Positions 9,095 to 17,579 are shown, numbered from the stretch's first letter. The stretch: DNA of 40,809 nt from Gemmatimonadetes bacterium 13_1_20CM_4_69_16 (GCA_001919865.1 MNIR01000011.1:1-40809); one strand, 5' to 3'. A program made the numbers and translations. The notes: generated from the sequence alone by a model not told the origin.

Positions 9095-10436
9095 GCGGCG
9101 CCGCAAGCGCAAGCCGCGCTACGAGCGCCGCATACTCACGCTCGCGCTGCTCACCGGGCTCCCCGCCGTCCTCGTCGCGCTGGTGCTGCTGTGGAGCGGC
9201 GACTTCGCGGCGCGCACTCAATGGACCGTGACGATCCTGCTGGTCGCCGTGTGGTTGGCGTTCGTCGGCGTGGTGCGCGAGCGCGTGGTCCGGCCGCTCC
9301 AAACGATCTCGAACATGCTGGCGGCGCTTCGAGAAGGGGACTTCTCGCTGCGGGCCCGCGGCTCGGACCCGGACGACGCGCTCGGGCTGCTGCTGGTAGA
9401 GTTGAACAGCCTCGGCGAGGACCTGCGCGCCCAGCGGCTCGGCGCCCTGGAGGCGACGGCGCTGTTGCGCCGGGTGATGGAGGAGATCGACGTCGCGGTG
9501 TTCGCGTTCGACGAATCGCGCGCGCTGCGACTCGTCAACCGGGGCGGGGCGGCGCTGCTGGGGCGACCGGTCGAACAGCTCCTCGGCAAGGACGCCGCCG
9601 AGCTCGGGCTCGGCGACAGCCTGGCGGGCGACGCGCCTCGCGTGCTCGAGATCGCGTTCCCGGGACGGCCGGGGCGGGGGCGCTGGGAGCTGCGACGTGG
9701 CACGTTTCGCCAGGGCGGGCTCCCCCATCAGCTCCTCGTGCTCGCCGATGTGAGCCGCGCGCTGAGCGAGGAGGAGCGGCAGGCGTGGCAGCGCCTCATC
9801 CGCGTGCTGAGCCATGAGCTCAACAACTCGCTCGCGCCGATCAAGTCGATCGCCCAGAGCCTGGCGGAACTGGTGCGCCGGGATCCGCCGCCGCCCGATT
9901 GGCGCGAGGATCTCCGCAAGGGGTTGGGAGTGATCGGGGGCCGGGCGGAATCGCTCAGTCGTCTGATGGCGGCCTACGCGCGGCTGGCGCGACTGCCGCG
10001 TCCGCGCCTCGAGCCCGTCCCGGTCGCCGAGTGGGTGCGCCGCGTGGCCGCGCTGGAGACGCGCCGGCCGGTCACCGTGTGTCCCGGCCCAGACCTGACG
10101 ATCCGCGCCGACGGCGGGCAGCTCGACCAGCTGCTGATCAACCTGGTGCGGAATGCCGTCGATGCCACACTCGAGGGCGGCGGCGCGGTGGAGTTGGGGT
10201 GGACGACGCACGACGGCCGGCTGGAGGTGTGGGTGCGGGACGACGGCCCCGGCCTGGCCGACACGGTCAACCTGTTCGTGCCGTTCTACACCACGAAGGC
10301 GGACGGCTCCGGCATCGGGCTGGCGTTGTCGCGCCAGATCGCCGAGGCACACGGCGGCAGGCTCACCCTGGCCAATCGGGAGGCGGCGAAGGGCTGCGAA
10401 GCCCGGGTGACCCTCCCCATCCTCGGCCCCGAGTGA
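9084..10436 (+). CDS. Sensor histidine kinase, NtrY-like
   Basis: 450 residues. ATG 9084 was chosen because the longer frame would run far into the regulator gene. Two membrane helices at about 16-37 and 47-65 enclose a very short external loop, so the ligand is unlikely to bind outside. A HAMP linker follows (RPLQTISNMLAALREGDFSL), then a PAS-like domain (about 125-225), the HisKA H-box LSHELNNSLAPIKS with His244, and the ATPase domain with N-box NLVRNAVDAT, G1 DDGPGL and G2 GSGIGLALS. It forms a two-gene operon with the sigma54-type regulator by an 11-base overlap. HELNNSLAPI is typical of NtrY-type kinases. Its stop lies 13 bases from the convergent desaturase stop. Confidence 0.93.
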   Translation: MGSERRRKRKPRYERRILTLALLTGLPAVLVALVLLWSGDFAARTQWTVTILLVAVWLAFVGVVRERVVRPLQTISNMLAALREGDFSLRARGSDPDDALGLLLVELNSLGEDLRAQRLGALEATALLRRVMEEIDVAVFAFDESRALRLVNRGGAALLGRPVEQLLGKDAAELGLGDSLAGDAPRVLEIAFPGRPGRGRWELRRGTFRQGGLPHQLLVLADVSRALSEEERQAWQRLIRVLSHELNNSLAPIKSIAQSLAELVRRDPPPPDWREDLRKGLGVIGGRAESLSRLMAAYARLARLPRPRLEPVPVAEWVRRVAALETRRPVTVCPGPDLTIRADGGQLDQLLINLVRNAVDATLEGGGAVELGWTTHDGRLEVWVRDDGPGLADTVNLFVPFYTTKADGSGIGLALSRQIAEAHGGRLTLANREAAKGCEARVTLPILGPE

Positions 10437-10449
10437 GCCGCGCTCCAGG

Positions 10450-11430
10450 TTACGCCGGGAACGGCACCAGTCTGCGCGCCCGCTCATCCCACAGCACGAG
10501 ACGCACGCAGCGGAAGCTGTCCCGCAAGGAGAGTGTCGCGACCCGCTGCAGCTCGGGATAGGTGTCCAAGACGTGCTGCAGCCGGTAATTGGGGATTCGG
10601 GCGTTGAGATGGTGGATGTGGTGCAGCCCGATGTTTCCCGTGGCCCACTGCAACAGCTTGGGGAGGCGGTAGTACGAGCTCCCCTCTAGGGCCGCGGCGT
10701 GGTACGTCCAGCGCTCGTCGTGCTCCCAGTAGGTCGGCTCGAACTGGTGCTGGACGTAGAACAGCCATACCCCGATAGAGCACGACAGCAGCGCCACCGG
10801 AAGCTGGACCAGCAGGAATTCCCGGAAACCCACCAGCGTCCCCATCAGGACCACGAACCCGGCGAGCCCGACGTCGGTCCAGAGAATGCTGCGCCGCTCG
10901 CGCGTCCAGGTGCGGGGCACGATGGTCGGGAGACGGTGCCGCACAAAGAAGTGGAGCACCGCGCCGACGCCGAACAGCACCGCCGGATGACGGTACACGC
11001 GGTACTTGAAGCGCTCCCACCGCGAACGTGCCAGGTACTCGTCCACCGTCAGGGTGTCGATGTCGCCGAACCCGCGGTGCTCGAGATTCCCCGACGTCGC
11101 GTGATGGATGGCGTGGGTCTTCTTCCAGTAGTGGTAGGGGGTCAGCGTGAGCACGCCGAGGATCGAGCCGACGACGTCCGCGACGCGGGGCGATCGGAAG
11201 AACGCCCCGTGCCCGCAGTCGTGCTGGATGATGAACAGCCGTACCAGCAGAAACGCCGCCGGCACCGCCAACAGCAAGGTGAGCCAGTAGCCCACGCCGA
11301 GGCTCGCGTACATCAACGCCCAAGCGCCGGCGAACAGCAACGCGGCGTTGGCCAGCTGCCATACGCTGCGCTTCAGGTCGGGATCCTTGTGGGCCGCGAG
11401 CCGCGCGCCCCAGGCTGCTGCTGTGACCAT
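10450..11430 (-). CDS. Fatty acid desaturase (membrane, three His-box)
   Basis: 326 residues from ATG 11430. Membrane di-iron desaturase of the FA_desaturase superfamily. The three histidine boxes are present: HDCGH (residues 70-74), HAIHH (106-110) and HHIHH near residue 275 followed by LNARIPNYRL. Hydrophobic pairs lie before box 1 (about 28-68) and between boxes 2 and 3. The HHIHHLNARIPNY ending resembles acyl-lipid omega-6/delta-12-type bacterial enzymes, which introduce double bases' worth of unsaturation into membrane acyl chains using O2 and an electron donor; the exact regiochemistry cannot be told. The frame is open far upstream, but that part has no family likeness. It stands alone and converges on the kinase gene. 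Confidence 0.88.
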   Translation of the reverse strand: MVTAAAWGARLAAHKDPDLKRSVWQLANAALLFAGAWALMYASLGVGYWLTLLLAVPAAFLLVRLFIIQHDCGHGAFFRSPRVADVVGSILGVLTLTPYHYWKKTHAIHHATSGNLEHRGFGDIDTLTVDEYLARSRWERFKYRVYRHPAVLFGVGAVLHFFVRHRLPTIVPRTWTRERRSILWTDVGLAGFVVLMGTLVGFREFLLVQLPVALLSCSIGVWLFYVQHQFEPTYWEHDERWTYHAAALEGSSYYRLPKLLQWATGNIGLHHIHHLNARIPNYRLQHVLDTYPELQRVATLSLRDSFRCVRLVLWDERARRLVPFPA

Positions 11431-11606
11431 CGACCCCCGCACGGGTGAAGGTGGGTGGAGCAAGATAATGGGCTCCTGAGGCGAACTCAAACATGGGGGC
11501 CTGCGCCAGGCGCACTGCCCCTCTAGAACGGGGTGGGCTGGCAGATCGGGCGGGCGCGACGCAAGTTTACTTGGCCTGCCACCCCTTCTCTCAGCGCTTG
11601 GAACAC

Positions 11607-11966
11607 GTGACCAGCAGACGGCTGTTTGCCGATCGTCGAGCGGGCAGGGATCGACGCGCCGAGTCGCGTCGGCTGGCCATCGGGCACTTCTCCCTGGAGC
11701 GCCGGCGCGTGGTGGATCGGCGGCGCGGTTGGGAGCGGCGGAGCACGCTGGATCGTCGGGCGCAACCGACGCGAGCCCAGTCCGTGGAAACACCCGGCGA
11801 GCACATCCGAAACGCGTTGCAGCTGCTGCACCAGTTGGCAGCAAGCCATGAGCTTGGTGGGAGCGTCGCGTTGGGAGCCGAGGACAGCAACGTACTGTCA
11901 GCCGCGATCCACCGCGCGCGGCGCGCTCTCGAGCTGCTCGAGCGCCGCCGATCGGGACTCCCCTAG
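11607..11966 (+). CDS. Arg-rich hypothetical protein with RRxxDRR repeats
   Basis: 119 residues from GTG 11607; the frame is open to 11493, so the start is uncertain. The N-terminal half is a run of Arg-Arg/Asp-Arg-Arg units: RRLFADRRAGRDRR, then RRRVVDRRRGWERR and STLDRR. The second half is a predicted helical segment (EHIRNALQLLHQLAA; SAAIHRARRALELLERR). The 3' end overlaps the stop of the opposite-strand nuclease gene by 4 bases. The same RRRVxDRR signature occurs in the protein at 18858-19334. No function can be assigned; a charged, possibly nucleic-acid- or membrane-surface-binding tail is a guess. Moderate confidence that it is a gene. Confidence 0.5.
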   Translation: MTSRRLFADRRAGRDRRAESRRLAIGHFSLERRRVVDRRRGWERRSTLDRRAQPTRAQSVETPGEHIRNALQLLHQLAASHELGGSVALGAEDSNVLSAAIHRARRALELLERRRSGLP

Positions 11967-13462
11967 AACAGCTCCAGCTGGCCGCCCACGAGGCCTCCCA
12001 GCCGCTCCAGCATCTTGACCATCGCCCAGCTGTCTCGCTCGCAGTAGCGTAGCAGGGCCACGCGCAGCTCGGCACGCTCTTCCGGGGGCATCGTGTCGCC
12101 CGTGAACATGAGCCGCATCAGCTCGAGCGTCGCCGTCTCCCCTTCGCCGATCTTCAGGTCCCGGTACGAGAGGCCCGGAACGAGGGCGGGGAGCGTCCGC
12201 TTGATGCTGAAGCTCCCGCCAAAGTCCGGGTGGTAGATGTGCTTGCGCAGGAGGGGAAGGAGGTCGACGAGCTTCTGCTCGATCCGCTGCAGCTCACTGG
12301 CGCAACGCGGCGCCGCCTCCGCCAGTCGGCGGATGCACTCACGCTCGAAACTCGCGTGGTACGCGACCACCTTGCGCGCCCCCGCACACGCCGCCACCAC
12401 TGCGTCCGCGAGTGCCGGGCGAGGGTCGGCGGGGCCTGCCGCGAGCCACTCATGATGTACCAGCCCGCGACCGCGCTCCTCGACGTGACAGCTGAACTGC
12501 ACCGGCACGTTCTGCCACGGCCGGCAGCCGTCCCAGCGGGGGATGGCGAGACTGACGGTCTCGAAGTCGAGAAAGGCGAGCGGCGACACGAACTCGCTCA
12601 GGGCGCGGGCGAGCGCCGGCTCGACCACCATCCGACCAGCGGTCACGGCCCTGACCTGGCGTGCGTGGATGTGGGAGAGCTCGAGGTCCGACGGGAGGTC
12701 GTACAGCGTCGCGTAGCCGTTGGCTTCGTACTCGAGCACTCGCTTGCGCTCGATGCGGTACAAGCTGCTGACGTGGTAGTCCGGCAGCTTGGGCCAGCAG
12801 CGCTTCAGGAAGGGGCAGTCGTGGGGCCGCGTGCAGTGGTCGCCGATCGGCACCTGGGGCAGAGGCCCCTCGAGCATCCGACGCTGCGCAGCGATTTCGT
12901 CGGGGATGCCCAACAGCACGCCTTCGACGGGCGCCGCGACGTCCTCGCGCACGAACAGGTTGCTCAGGTCAGGATAGCGGCAGTCGGGGTTCAGATGCAT
13001 CAGGTCGGCTCGCTCGACGGAGAGCCCCGCGCGCCGCAGCACGTGCACCTGGACGGCCACGTCCTGGATGTGGTCCGGCTTCAGGCTGTTCGTCGCCTTT
13101 ACCTCCACCACGCCGTAGCCGCGCGGTCCGCGCTCGAGAATGTCTACGGCGGCGTAGCTGTCGTCGGCGAGGAAGGTGGCCTCGTAGATCGCCGGGGCCG
13201 GGGGGTCGCGCTGCAGGATGTCACGGGTGGCCGCCACTTTGTTGTCGAACTGGTGGAACGGCAGATCGACCAGCACGCCCCCCGGCACGTATTCTCTCGC
13301 CTTGCGGCCCACCTCGCTTCCCTGGTCCAGCAAGTTGCGCAGCGCCGCGTCGGGCACGAGCTCCGGGGCGTCAGGCTCGTGCACGCGCCACCACAGCTGC
13401 TTGTGACACTGCAGTCCGGAGAGGATGCGGGACTTAGAGAGGCGGGGTGACTCCGGGGTCAT
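11963..13462 (-). CDS. DUF2779-type protein: predicted Fe-S nuclease plus DEDD exonuclease
   Basis: 499 residues from ATG 13462 (MTPESPRLSKSRILSG); a GTG nine codons upstream is also possible. The N-terminal half looks like a Cas4/RecB-type PD-(D/E)XK nuclease: LQCHKQLWW with the first Cys, VDILERG...YGVVEVKATNSLK as the catalytic D...ExK core, and CTRPHDCPFLKRCW supplying three more Cys for a likely Fe-S cluster. The C-terminal half is an RNase H-fold DEDDy-like domain: LAFLDFET (DxE), KVVAYHASFE, and YCERDSW (YxxxD). The layout corresponds to uncharacterised DUF2779 proteins. It starts divergently from an epimerase-like gene across the hairpin array at 13494-13578. A role in DNA processing or defence is inference. 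Confidence 0.75.
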   Translation of the reverse strand: MTPESPRLSKSRILSGLQCHKQLWWRVHEPDAPELVPDAALRNLLDQGSEVGRKAREYVPGGVLVDLPFHQFDNKVAATRDILQRDPPAPAIYEATFLADDSYAAVDILERGPRGYGVVEVKATNSLKPDHIQDVAVQVHVLRRAGLSVERADLMHLNPDCRYPDLSNLFVREDVAAPVEGVLLGIPDEIAAQRRMLEGPLPQVPIGDHCTRPHDCPFLKRCWPKLPDYHVSSLYRIERKRVLEYEANGYATLYDLPSDLELSHIHARQVRAVTAGRMVVEPALARALSEFVSPLAFLDFETVSLAIPRWDGCRPWQNVPVQFSCHVEERGRGLVHHEWLAAGPADPRPALADAVVAACAGARKVVAYHASFERECIRRLAEAAPRCASELQRIEQKLVDLLPLLRKHIYHPDFGGSFSIKRTLPALVPGLSYRDLKIGEGETATLELMRLMFTGDTMPPEERAELRVALLRYCERDSWAMVKMLERLGGLVGGQLELF

Positions 13463-13493
13463 ATCCAACAGTAATGAGCGCGGTCCCACGTGT

Positions 13494-13578
13494 CGCGGCT
13501 GAAGCCGCGGCTCGGCAGTGCCGCTAAGCGGCGTCCCGCCCGTTTACGGGCGAGTGCCGAGTCGCGAGTTTACTCGCG
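13494..13578. repeat. Array of four hairpins, two nested in an outer stem
   Basis: Perfect short inverted repeats follow each other between two divergent genes: CGCGGCT/AGCCGCG (13494-13509, loop GA), GCCGC/GCGGC (13520-13532, loop TAA), CGCCCGT/ACGGGCG (13537-13552, loop TT) and CGCGAGT/ACTCGCG (13563-13578, loop TT). Hairpins 2 and 3 are enclosed by an outer stem CTCGGCA (13511-13517) with TGCCGAG (13555-13561), so a cloverleaf-like fold is possible in DNA or RNA. It lies in a 5' region for both genes, so it is not a simple terminator. A related TTTA-centred hairpin is at 17659-17680. Confidence 0.8.
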
Positions 13579-13616
13579 GAGACAAGTCGGCCGTCCTAGA
13601 CTGAGGAGATCATCCT

Positions 13617-14525
13617 ATGCGCGTGTTCGTGACGGGCGCCACCGGGTACGTAGGCTTCGCGGTGGCCACCGCGTTACGCCGGGCGGGTCACGACGTGTAC
13701 GGGCTGACCCGCGGCGCCGCCAAGGCGTCACAGCTCGCACGCCAGGAGATTCATCCCGTGCAGGGGGACATCGGGGACCCCAAGAGTTACGCCGATGCGG
13801 CCGAGGAATGCAGCGTCCTGGTACATGCTGCGTTCGAGTCCTCGGCCAGCGCCGTGGCCAAGGACAAAAGCGCTATCGACGCCCTGATCGAGGCCGGGCG
13901 GCGCGGCGCACAGCCCAAGACGCTGATTTTCACGAGCGGCGTCTGGGTGCACGGCGACACCGGCAGCAAGCTGGTGGACGAGTCGACTCCCCTCCATCCC
14001 ATCAAACTGGTCGCCTGGCGACCGGCGCACGAGCAGATGGTACTGCAGGCGAAGACCGTGCGCGGGCTGGTGATCCGACCCGGCTGCGTGTACGGCGGGC
14101 GGAGCGGGCTGACGGGCGATTGGTTCGCCGCCGCTCTGGCCGGCAAGCCGCCCACGGTGGTGGGGACCGGCCACAACCGTTGGGCGATAGTGCACGGTGA
14201 CGACCTGGCGGATGCCTACGTGCGCGCCGCCGAGAGCGGGCTCGCGGGCGAGGCGTTCGACGTGGTCGACCGGTCGCGCGCCACCGTGCTCGAGATGGCG
14301 ACCGCGGCGGCGCGCGCGCTGGGCTACTCTGGTGAGCTGCGGCCGACGCCCCTCGCCGAAGCTCGCAGGACCATGGGGGACTTCGCCGACGCGCTGGCAC
14401 TGGACCAGCACGTGGACGCGCGTAAGGCGGTGCGGCTGCTCGGGTGGCAACCACGCCACGGCGACTTCGTGGATGAGGCGGAGGTCTTCGCCGCCTCCTG
14501 GAAAGCGTGGCAGTCGCGCGACTGA
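13617..14525 (+). CDS. NAD(P)-binding epimerase/dehydratase-like protein (atypical SDR)
   Basis: 302 residues, ATG 13617 with GAGGAG 8 bases upstream. Extended short-chain dehydrogenase fold: the nucleotide-binding GATGYVG motif at residues 7-13, a GDIGD strand-turn near 60, IFTSGVWVHG at about 102, and an RPGCVYGG substrate-side motif near 160. The usual catalytic YxxxK is missing: the expected region reads AWRPAHEQM, with Trp in the Tyr position and no Lys four residues on. It may therefore be an atypical SDR reductase or a nucleotide-sensing protein rather than a sugar epimerase. It stands alone between the hairpin array and a response regulator gene. Confidence 0.85.
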   Translation: MRVFVTGATGYVGFAVATALRRAGHDVYGLTRGAAKASQLARQEIHPVQGDIGDPKSYADAAEECSVLVHAAFESSASAVAKDKSAIDALIEAGRRGAQPKTLIFTSGVWVHGDTGSKLVDESTPLHPIKLVAWRPAHEQMVLQAKTVRGLVIRPGCVYGGRSGLTGDWFAAALAGKPPTVVGTGHNRWAIVHGDDLADAYVRAAESGLAGEAFDVVDRSRATVLEMATAAARALGYSGELRPTPLAEARRTMGDFADALALDQHVDARKAVRLLGWQPRHGDFVDEAEVFAASWKAWQSRD

Positions 14526-14636
14526 GCGACGTCATTTCAGGGTGACGAGCCTTGACTCCGCGACGCTCATCTCCCATGGTACCGCGCCCGGATAGCGCCC
14601 TTTCCTGTAGCGGAGTCCGCTGCGCGCGGAGGGAGC

Positions 14637-15269
14637 ATGTCGCTGCGGATTGTGCTGGCGGACGATCACCTCGTGCTGCGGCAGGGCCTGCGCGCCCTGC
14701 TCGCGCCACACGGCGTGCAGGTGGTCGGGGAGGCCGCCGATGGCCGGGTGGCAGTCGAGTTAGTCCGCGAGTTGCGGCCCGACGCCGCCGTGCTCGACAT
14801 CATGATGCCCCTCATGAACGGCATCGACGCCGCGCACGAGATCGCGGATGCGTGCCCCGAGACCCAGGTCATCCTGCTGACCGCGCTGGAAGACGAGCGC
14901 TACGTCATGCAGGGCCTACGCGAAGGCGTGCGCGGCTTTGTCCTCAAGACGCAGGCGGCGGAGGACTTGGTGCGCGCCATCCAGGAGGTGGCGCGCGGGG
15001 GTATCTACGTGAGCGCCGGCGTGTCCCAGGTGTTGGTTGATGCCTGTAAGGCAGCCGCGGCCGAGGCAGACCACCGGCTGACCTCCCGGGAGCGCCAAGT
15101 GGTGCAGCTCGTCGCCGAGGGGAAGTCCACCAAGCAGATCGCGGCGACGTTGCAGATCGCGCTCAAGACCGTGGAGTTCCACCGGATGCGCGTGATGAAG
15201 AAACTCGATATCCATGACGTCGCCGGCCTGGTTCGCTACGCCATCCGGGAGGGCCTGATCACACCCTGA
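14637..15269 (+). CDS. Response regulator, NarL/LuxR family
   Basis: 210 residues, ATG 14637 with GGAGGG close upstream. The receiver domain has the acidic pair ADDH, phospho-acceptor Asp in AAVLDIMMP and Lys in FVLKT. A LuxR-type HTH occupies the C-terminus (LTSRERQVVQLVAEGKSTKQ, then TVEFHRMRVMKKL). It should bind DNA when phosphorylated. No histidine kinase is adjacent, so it is an orphan regulator here; the next gene carries a degenerate receiver. The partner kinase and targets are unknown. Confidence 0.93.
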   Translation: MSLRIVLADDHLVLRQGLRALLAPHGVQVVGEAADGRVAVELVRELRPDAAVLDIMMPLMNGIDAAHEIADACPETQVILLTALEDERYVMQGLREGVRGFVLKTQAAEDLVRAIQEVARGGIYVSAGVSQVLVDACKAAAAEADHRLTSRERQVVQLVAEGKSTKQIAATLQIALKTVEFHRMRVMKKLDIHDVAGLVRYAIREGLITP

Positions 15270-15375
15270 CCCGGGCTTCTCCCCCCGTCCCCCCAGGGTT
15301 TTCCCGGGTGTCGTCCCGGGGATTCGTCACCGATGATTCGGCCCCGGGTCTCGTCCGGGGCGCCTTACCTCGGGG

Positions 15376-16299
15376 ATGAGCGTGGTCGACAAGACGCCTT
15401 TCTTCCGCCACCCACTCGCGCTCATCGCGAACGCCGAGGAGTGGCTGAACCAGTCTCTGGAGAGCGTACTCGAGCCCCAGGGGTACCGGGTGCTGGCCGT
15501 GTCCACTGGCCGACAGCTCCTGGAGCGCGCGGCGGCCGCCGGGCCGGACCTCATCCTGCTGAACGCCCACCTCCCCGACCTCGATGGCCTGCAGGTGTGC
15601 CAGGCGCTGCTACAGACTCCGGCGCTCGGGCGCCACACGCCCATCATCCTCATCACCTCGACCCAGGCCACGAAGCAGCAGCGCCTCGCCGCCCTCAGGG
15701 TCGGCGCGTGGGATTACCTCAGCCTGGTTCCCGACGCCGAGGAGCTGCTCCTGAAGTTGGGCACCTACGCGCGCGCCAAGCTCGAGTTGGCGCGGGTGCT
15801 GGAGGAGAGCACGGTGGATCAGGCGAGCGGGCTGTACTCGTCTCGGGGGTTGGAACGCCGGGCGGGGGAGCTCGCGGCCGACGCGTTCCGCCGCCATGCG
15901 GCGCTCGCCTGTGTGGCGCTCGGCGTCGAAGTGGCGGCCGGGGCGCCCGAGCCCACCGCCCTCGCCGCCTTCGATTCCGTCGCGGCGTTGCTCCATGCCC
16001 GTGGGCGTACGTCGGACGCCATCGGTCGCCTCAACCGCAGCGACTTCGCGGTTCTCGCCCCCGCGACCGACGCTGCGGGGGCCGTAAAGCTGGCTGACCG
16101 TTTGACCCAGGCGATCGAGACCGCCTCGCCGCCAGCCGGCGGCGTGCCGCCACTCCGGGTGCGTGCCGGGTACAAAGCCGTGGCCGATTGGCACGCCACG
16201 CCGGTGGCGCCCCTCGATCTCCTGGAGCACGCGAGCGCTGCGCTGCGGCAGGCGCGCGTGCCGGGGGACGGCACGCGGATCCGCGGATATGAGAGTTAA
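15376..16299 (+). CDS. Degenerate receiver plus degenerate GGDEF-like protein
   Basis: 307 residues, ATG 15376. Residues 12-130 have the response-regulator fold, but the phospho-acceptor is Asn63 (LILLNAHLPDLDG), the acidic pair is replaced (ANAEEW), and the conserved Lys is absent (DYLSLVP for DYLTKP). The C-terminal half has the layout of a GGDEF domain (DQASGLYSSRGLERR resembles the DxLTGLxNRR start), but the GGDEF signature reads RLNRSDFAV, so cyclase activity is not expected. It may act as a phosphorylation-independent scaffold or a nucleotide/protein-binding module. It follows the orphan NarL regulator by about 100 bases on the same strand and may be co-transcribed with it. Confidence 0.75.
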   Translation: MSVVDKTPFFRHPLALIANAEEWLNQSLESVLEPQGYRVLAVSTGRQLLERAAAAGPDLILLNAHLPDLDGLQVCQALLQTPALGRHTPIILITSTQATKQQRLAALRVGAWDYLSLVPDAEELLLKLGTYARAKLELARVLEESTVDQASGLYSSRGLERRAGELAADAFRRHAALACVALGVEVAAGAPEPTALAAFDSVAALLHARGRTSDAIGRLNRSDFAVLAPATDAAGAVKLADRLTQAIETASPPAGGVPPLRVRAGYKAVADWHATPVAPLDLLEHASAALRQARVPGDGTRIRGYES

Positions 16300-16326
16300 G
16301 TCGTCAGAGTGGGGGCGGGCGGGACA

Positions 16327-16354
16327 GTAGCCCCGGGCTGGCGCCCAGGGCTAC
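16327..16354. terminator. Hairpin between convergent genes
   Basis: GTAGCCC pairs with GGGCTAC over 7 bp, with a second inner stem GGGC/GCCC. It sits between the stop of the degenerate receiver gene (16299) and the stop of the convergent methanethiol oxidase gene (16365), so it probably ends transcription from both sides. There is no T-run. Confidence 0.6.
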
Positions 16355-16364
16355 CGTGAGGAGG

Positions 16365-17579
16365 CTACTTGAGCAGCATGTCGTGCGGCCGGCCCGGACC
16401 GGTCGGGAACTTGTCGAAGTCCACCGCGAACTTCTGGTCGAGCGCGATCCCGCTCGGCCCCACGTTCAGCAGCCACACGCGGAACGGGACCTTCCCGTCC
16501 AAGTTGGAGAGCAGCGAGTTGCTCACGTACAGGCGTTTGCTGTCGGGCGTCAGCTTCATCATGTTCGGCTGCTGTAGCTTGACTTCGCTCACGAACTTGG
16601 GATGCAGCGGATCCGAGACGTCGTACTGCTGGACCGCGTTGCCCGTGAACAGCGATACGTACAGCAGCCGGTTGTCGTAGGAAATCCGCACGTCCGCGGG
16701 AGTCGAGTTGGCCGGCAGCTGGATCACCCGGTTGAACACGAGCTTGCCGTCCTTGTCTTCCCAATACCAGATCGTGCTGGCGCCGGCGCAGTTGATGAAC
16801 CCGCCGCGCGCCGCCGGCCCGTGCTGCCAGCGCACTTCCAGCGGCATCTTGTCGAGGTGCTCGACCTGGAGCACCGTGCCGGCCTTCCAGTCCCACACCA
16901 CGACCTGATCGCCCACGTTCTCCGGGGCTATGGGGTTCCCCCGGAAGTGGTGCGGGTGCGTCCAGCTCGACGTGACGATGCGGTTGAGCTCGGGCTTGAT
17001 GCCGACGTCGTACATGTAGCCCGGGTCATCCGGCCGGTTCGGCGCCGGCAGTGCCGAGACGAAGTTTCCATCCTCATCGAGCCGGACGAGCGCGCCCGGG
17101 CCCCCTCCGTCCTTGGCGCCGAGCATCGCGATCAGCACGCCGCCCGGCACGGCATAGTAGGTGTGTGGGCCGGAGTAACCGCTCAGCGCGCCCAAGTCGG
17201 GGATCGTCTTGATCAGCTTGGGCCGTTGCGGATCGGTCTTGACGTCGTAGATGAACAGCCGGTTCGAGACGAGGCCGCCCGCGAAGATGCGGTCCGCGTT
17301 CACCGTGTAGCCGAAGTGGTGCGCCTCATTGTCCACAGTCGAGCCGGTCGGCACGGTCGTGAGGATCTTGCCGTAGCCGGGCGACTTGGGATCCGCGTTG
17401 ACGACCGTGAGGAAGTCGGGCTGCTGGGCGTCCGCGTCACTGGTCCACACGTACAGCAGCGATTCGTGCTGGTCCGGCCTCAGGTTCTTCACGAACACGG
17501 ACTCGTCTTCCGGGCCCGACGGCACCGGCCCGAGCCACGCCGGCAGGGTGAAGACCAGCAGCAGCGTTGCGTATCTCAT
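16365..17579 (-). CDS. mtoX: Methanethiol oxidase / selenium-binding protein 56 family
   Basis: 404 residues, ATG 17579 with GAGG 8 bases upstream and a TAAAAT box at 17603-17608 that could be a -10 element. An N-terminal signal peptide (MRYATLLLVFTLPAWLG) sends it to the periplasm. The rest is the SBP56 beta-propeller: LLYVWTSDADAQQPDFLTVV, DPKSPGYGKI, NEAHHFGYTVN, GPHTYYAVPGG, SSWTHPHHFRG and the C-terminal GPGRPHDMLLK. These His-rich stretches match the conserved likely copper-binding positions of bacterial methanethiol oxidases, which convert CH3SH and O2 to formaldehyde, H2S and H2O2. It lies downstream of proline dehydrogenase on the same strand, separated by a hairpin. The RLP-cupin operon at 33231 could supply methanethiol. 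The family is sure; the substrate is inferred. Confidence 0.85.
   Translation of the reverse strand: MRYATLLLVFTLPAWLGPVPSGPEDESVFVKNLRPDQHESLLYVWTSDADAQQPDFLTVVNADPKSPGYGKILTTVPTGSTVDNEAHHFGYTVNADRIFAGGLVSNRLFIYDVKTDPQRPKLIKTIPDLGALSGYSGPHTYYAVPGGVLIAMLGAKDGGGPGALVRLDEDGNFVSALPAPNRPDDPGYMYDVGIKPELNRIVTSSWTHPHHFRGNPIAPENVGDQVVVWDWKAGTVLQVEHLDKMPLEVRWQHGPAARGGFINCAGASTIWYWEDKDGKLVFNRVIQLPANSTPADVRISYDNRLLYVSLFTGNAVQQYDVSDPLHPKFVSEVKLQQPNMMKLTPDSKRLYVSNSLLSNLDGKVPFRVWLLNVGPSGIALDQKFAVDFDKFPTGPGRPHDMLLK

Noticed and set aside
12230-13450. 406-codon plus-strand frame opposite the DUF2779 gene
   Set aside because: The minus-strand protein has intact catalytic motifs; the plus frame reads as low-complexity His/Arg/Val.
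13494-13578. tRNA-like cloverleaf
   Set aside because: Stem pattern suggests a cloverleaf, but there is no T-loop GTTCRA, no anticodon arm geometry and no acceptor stem, so it is not a tRNA.
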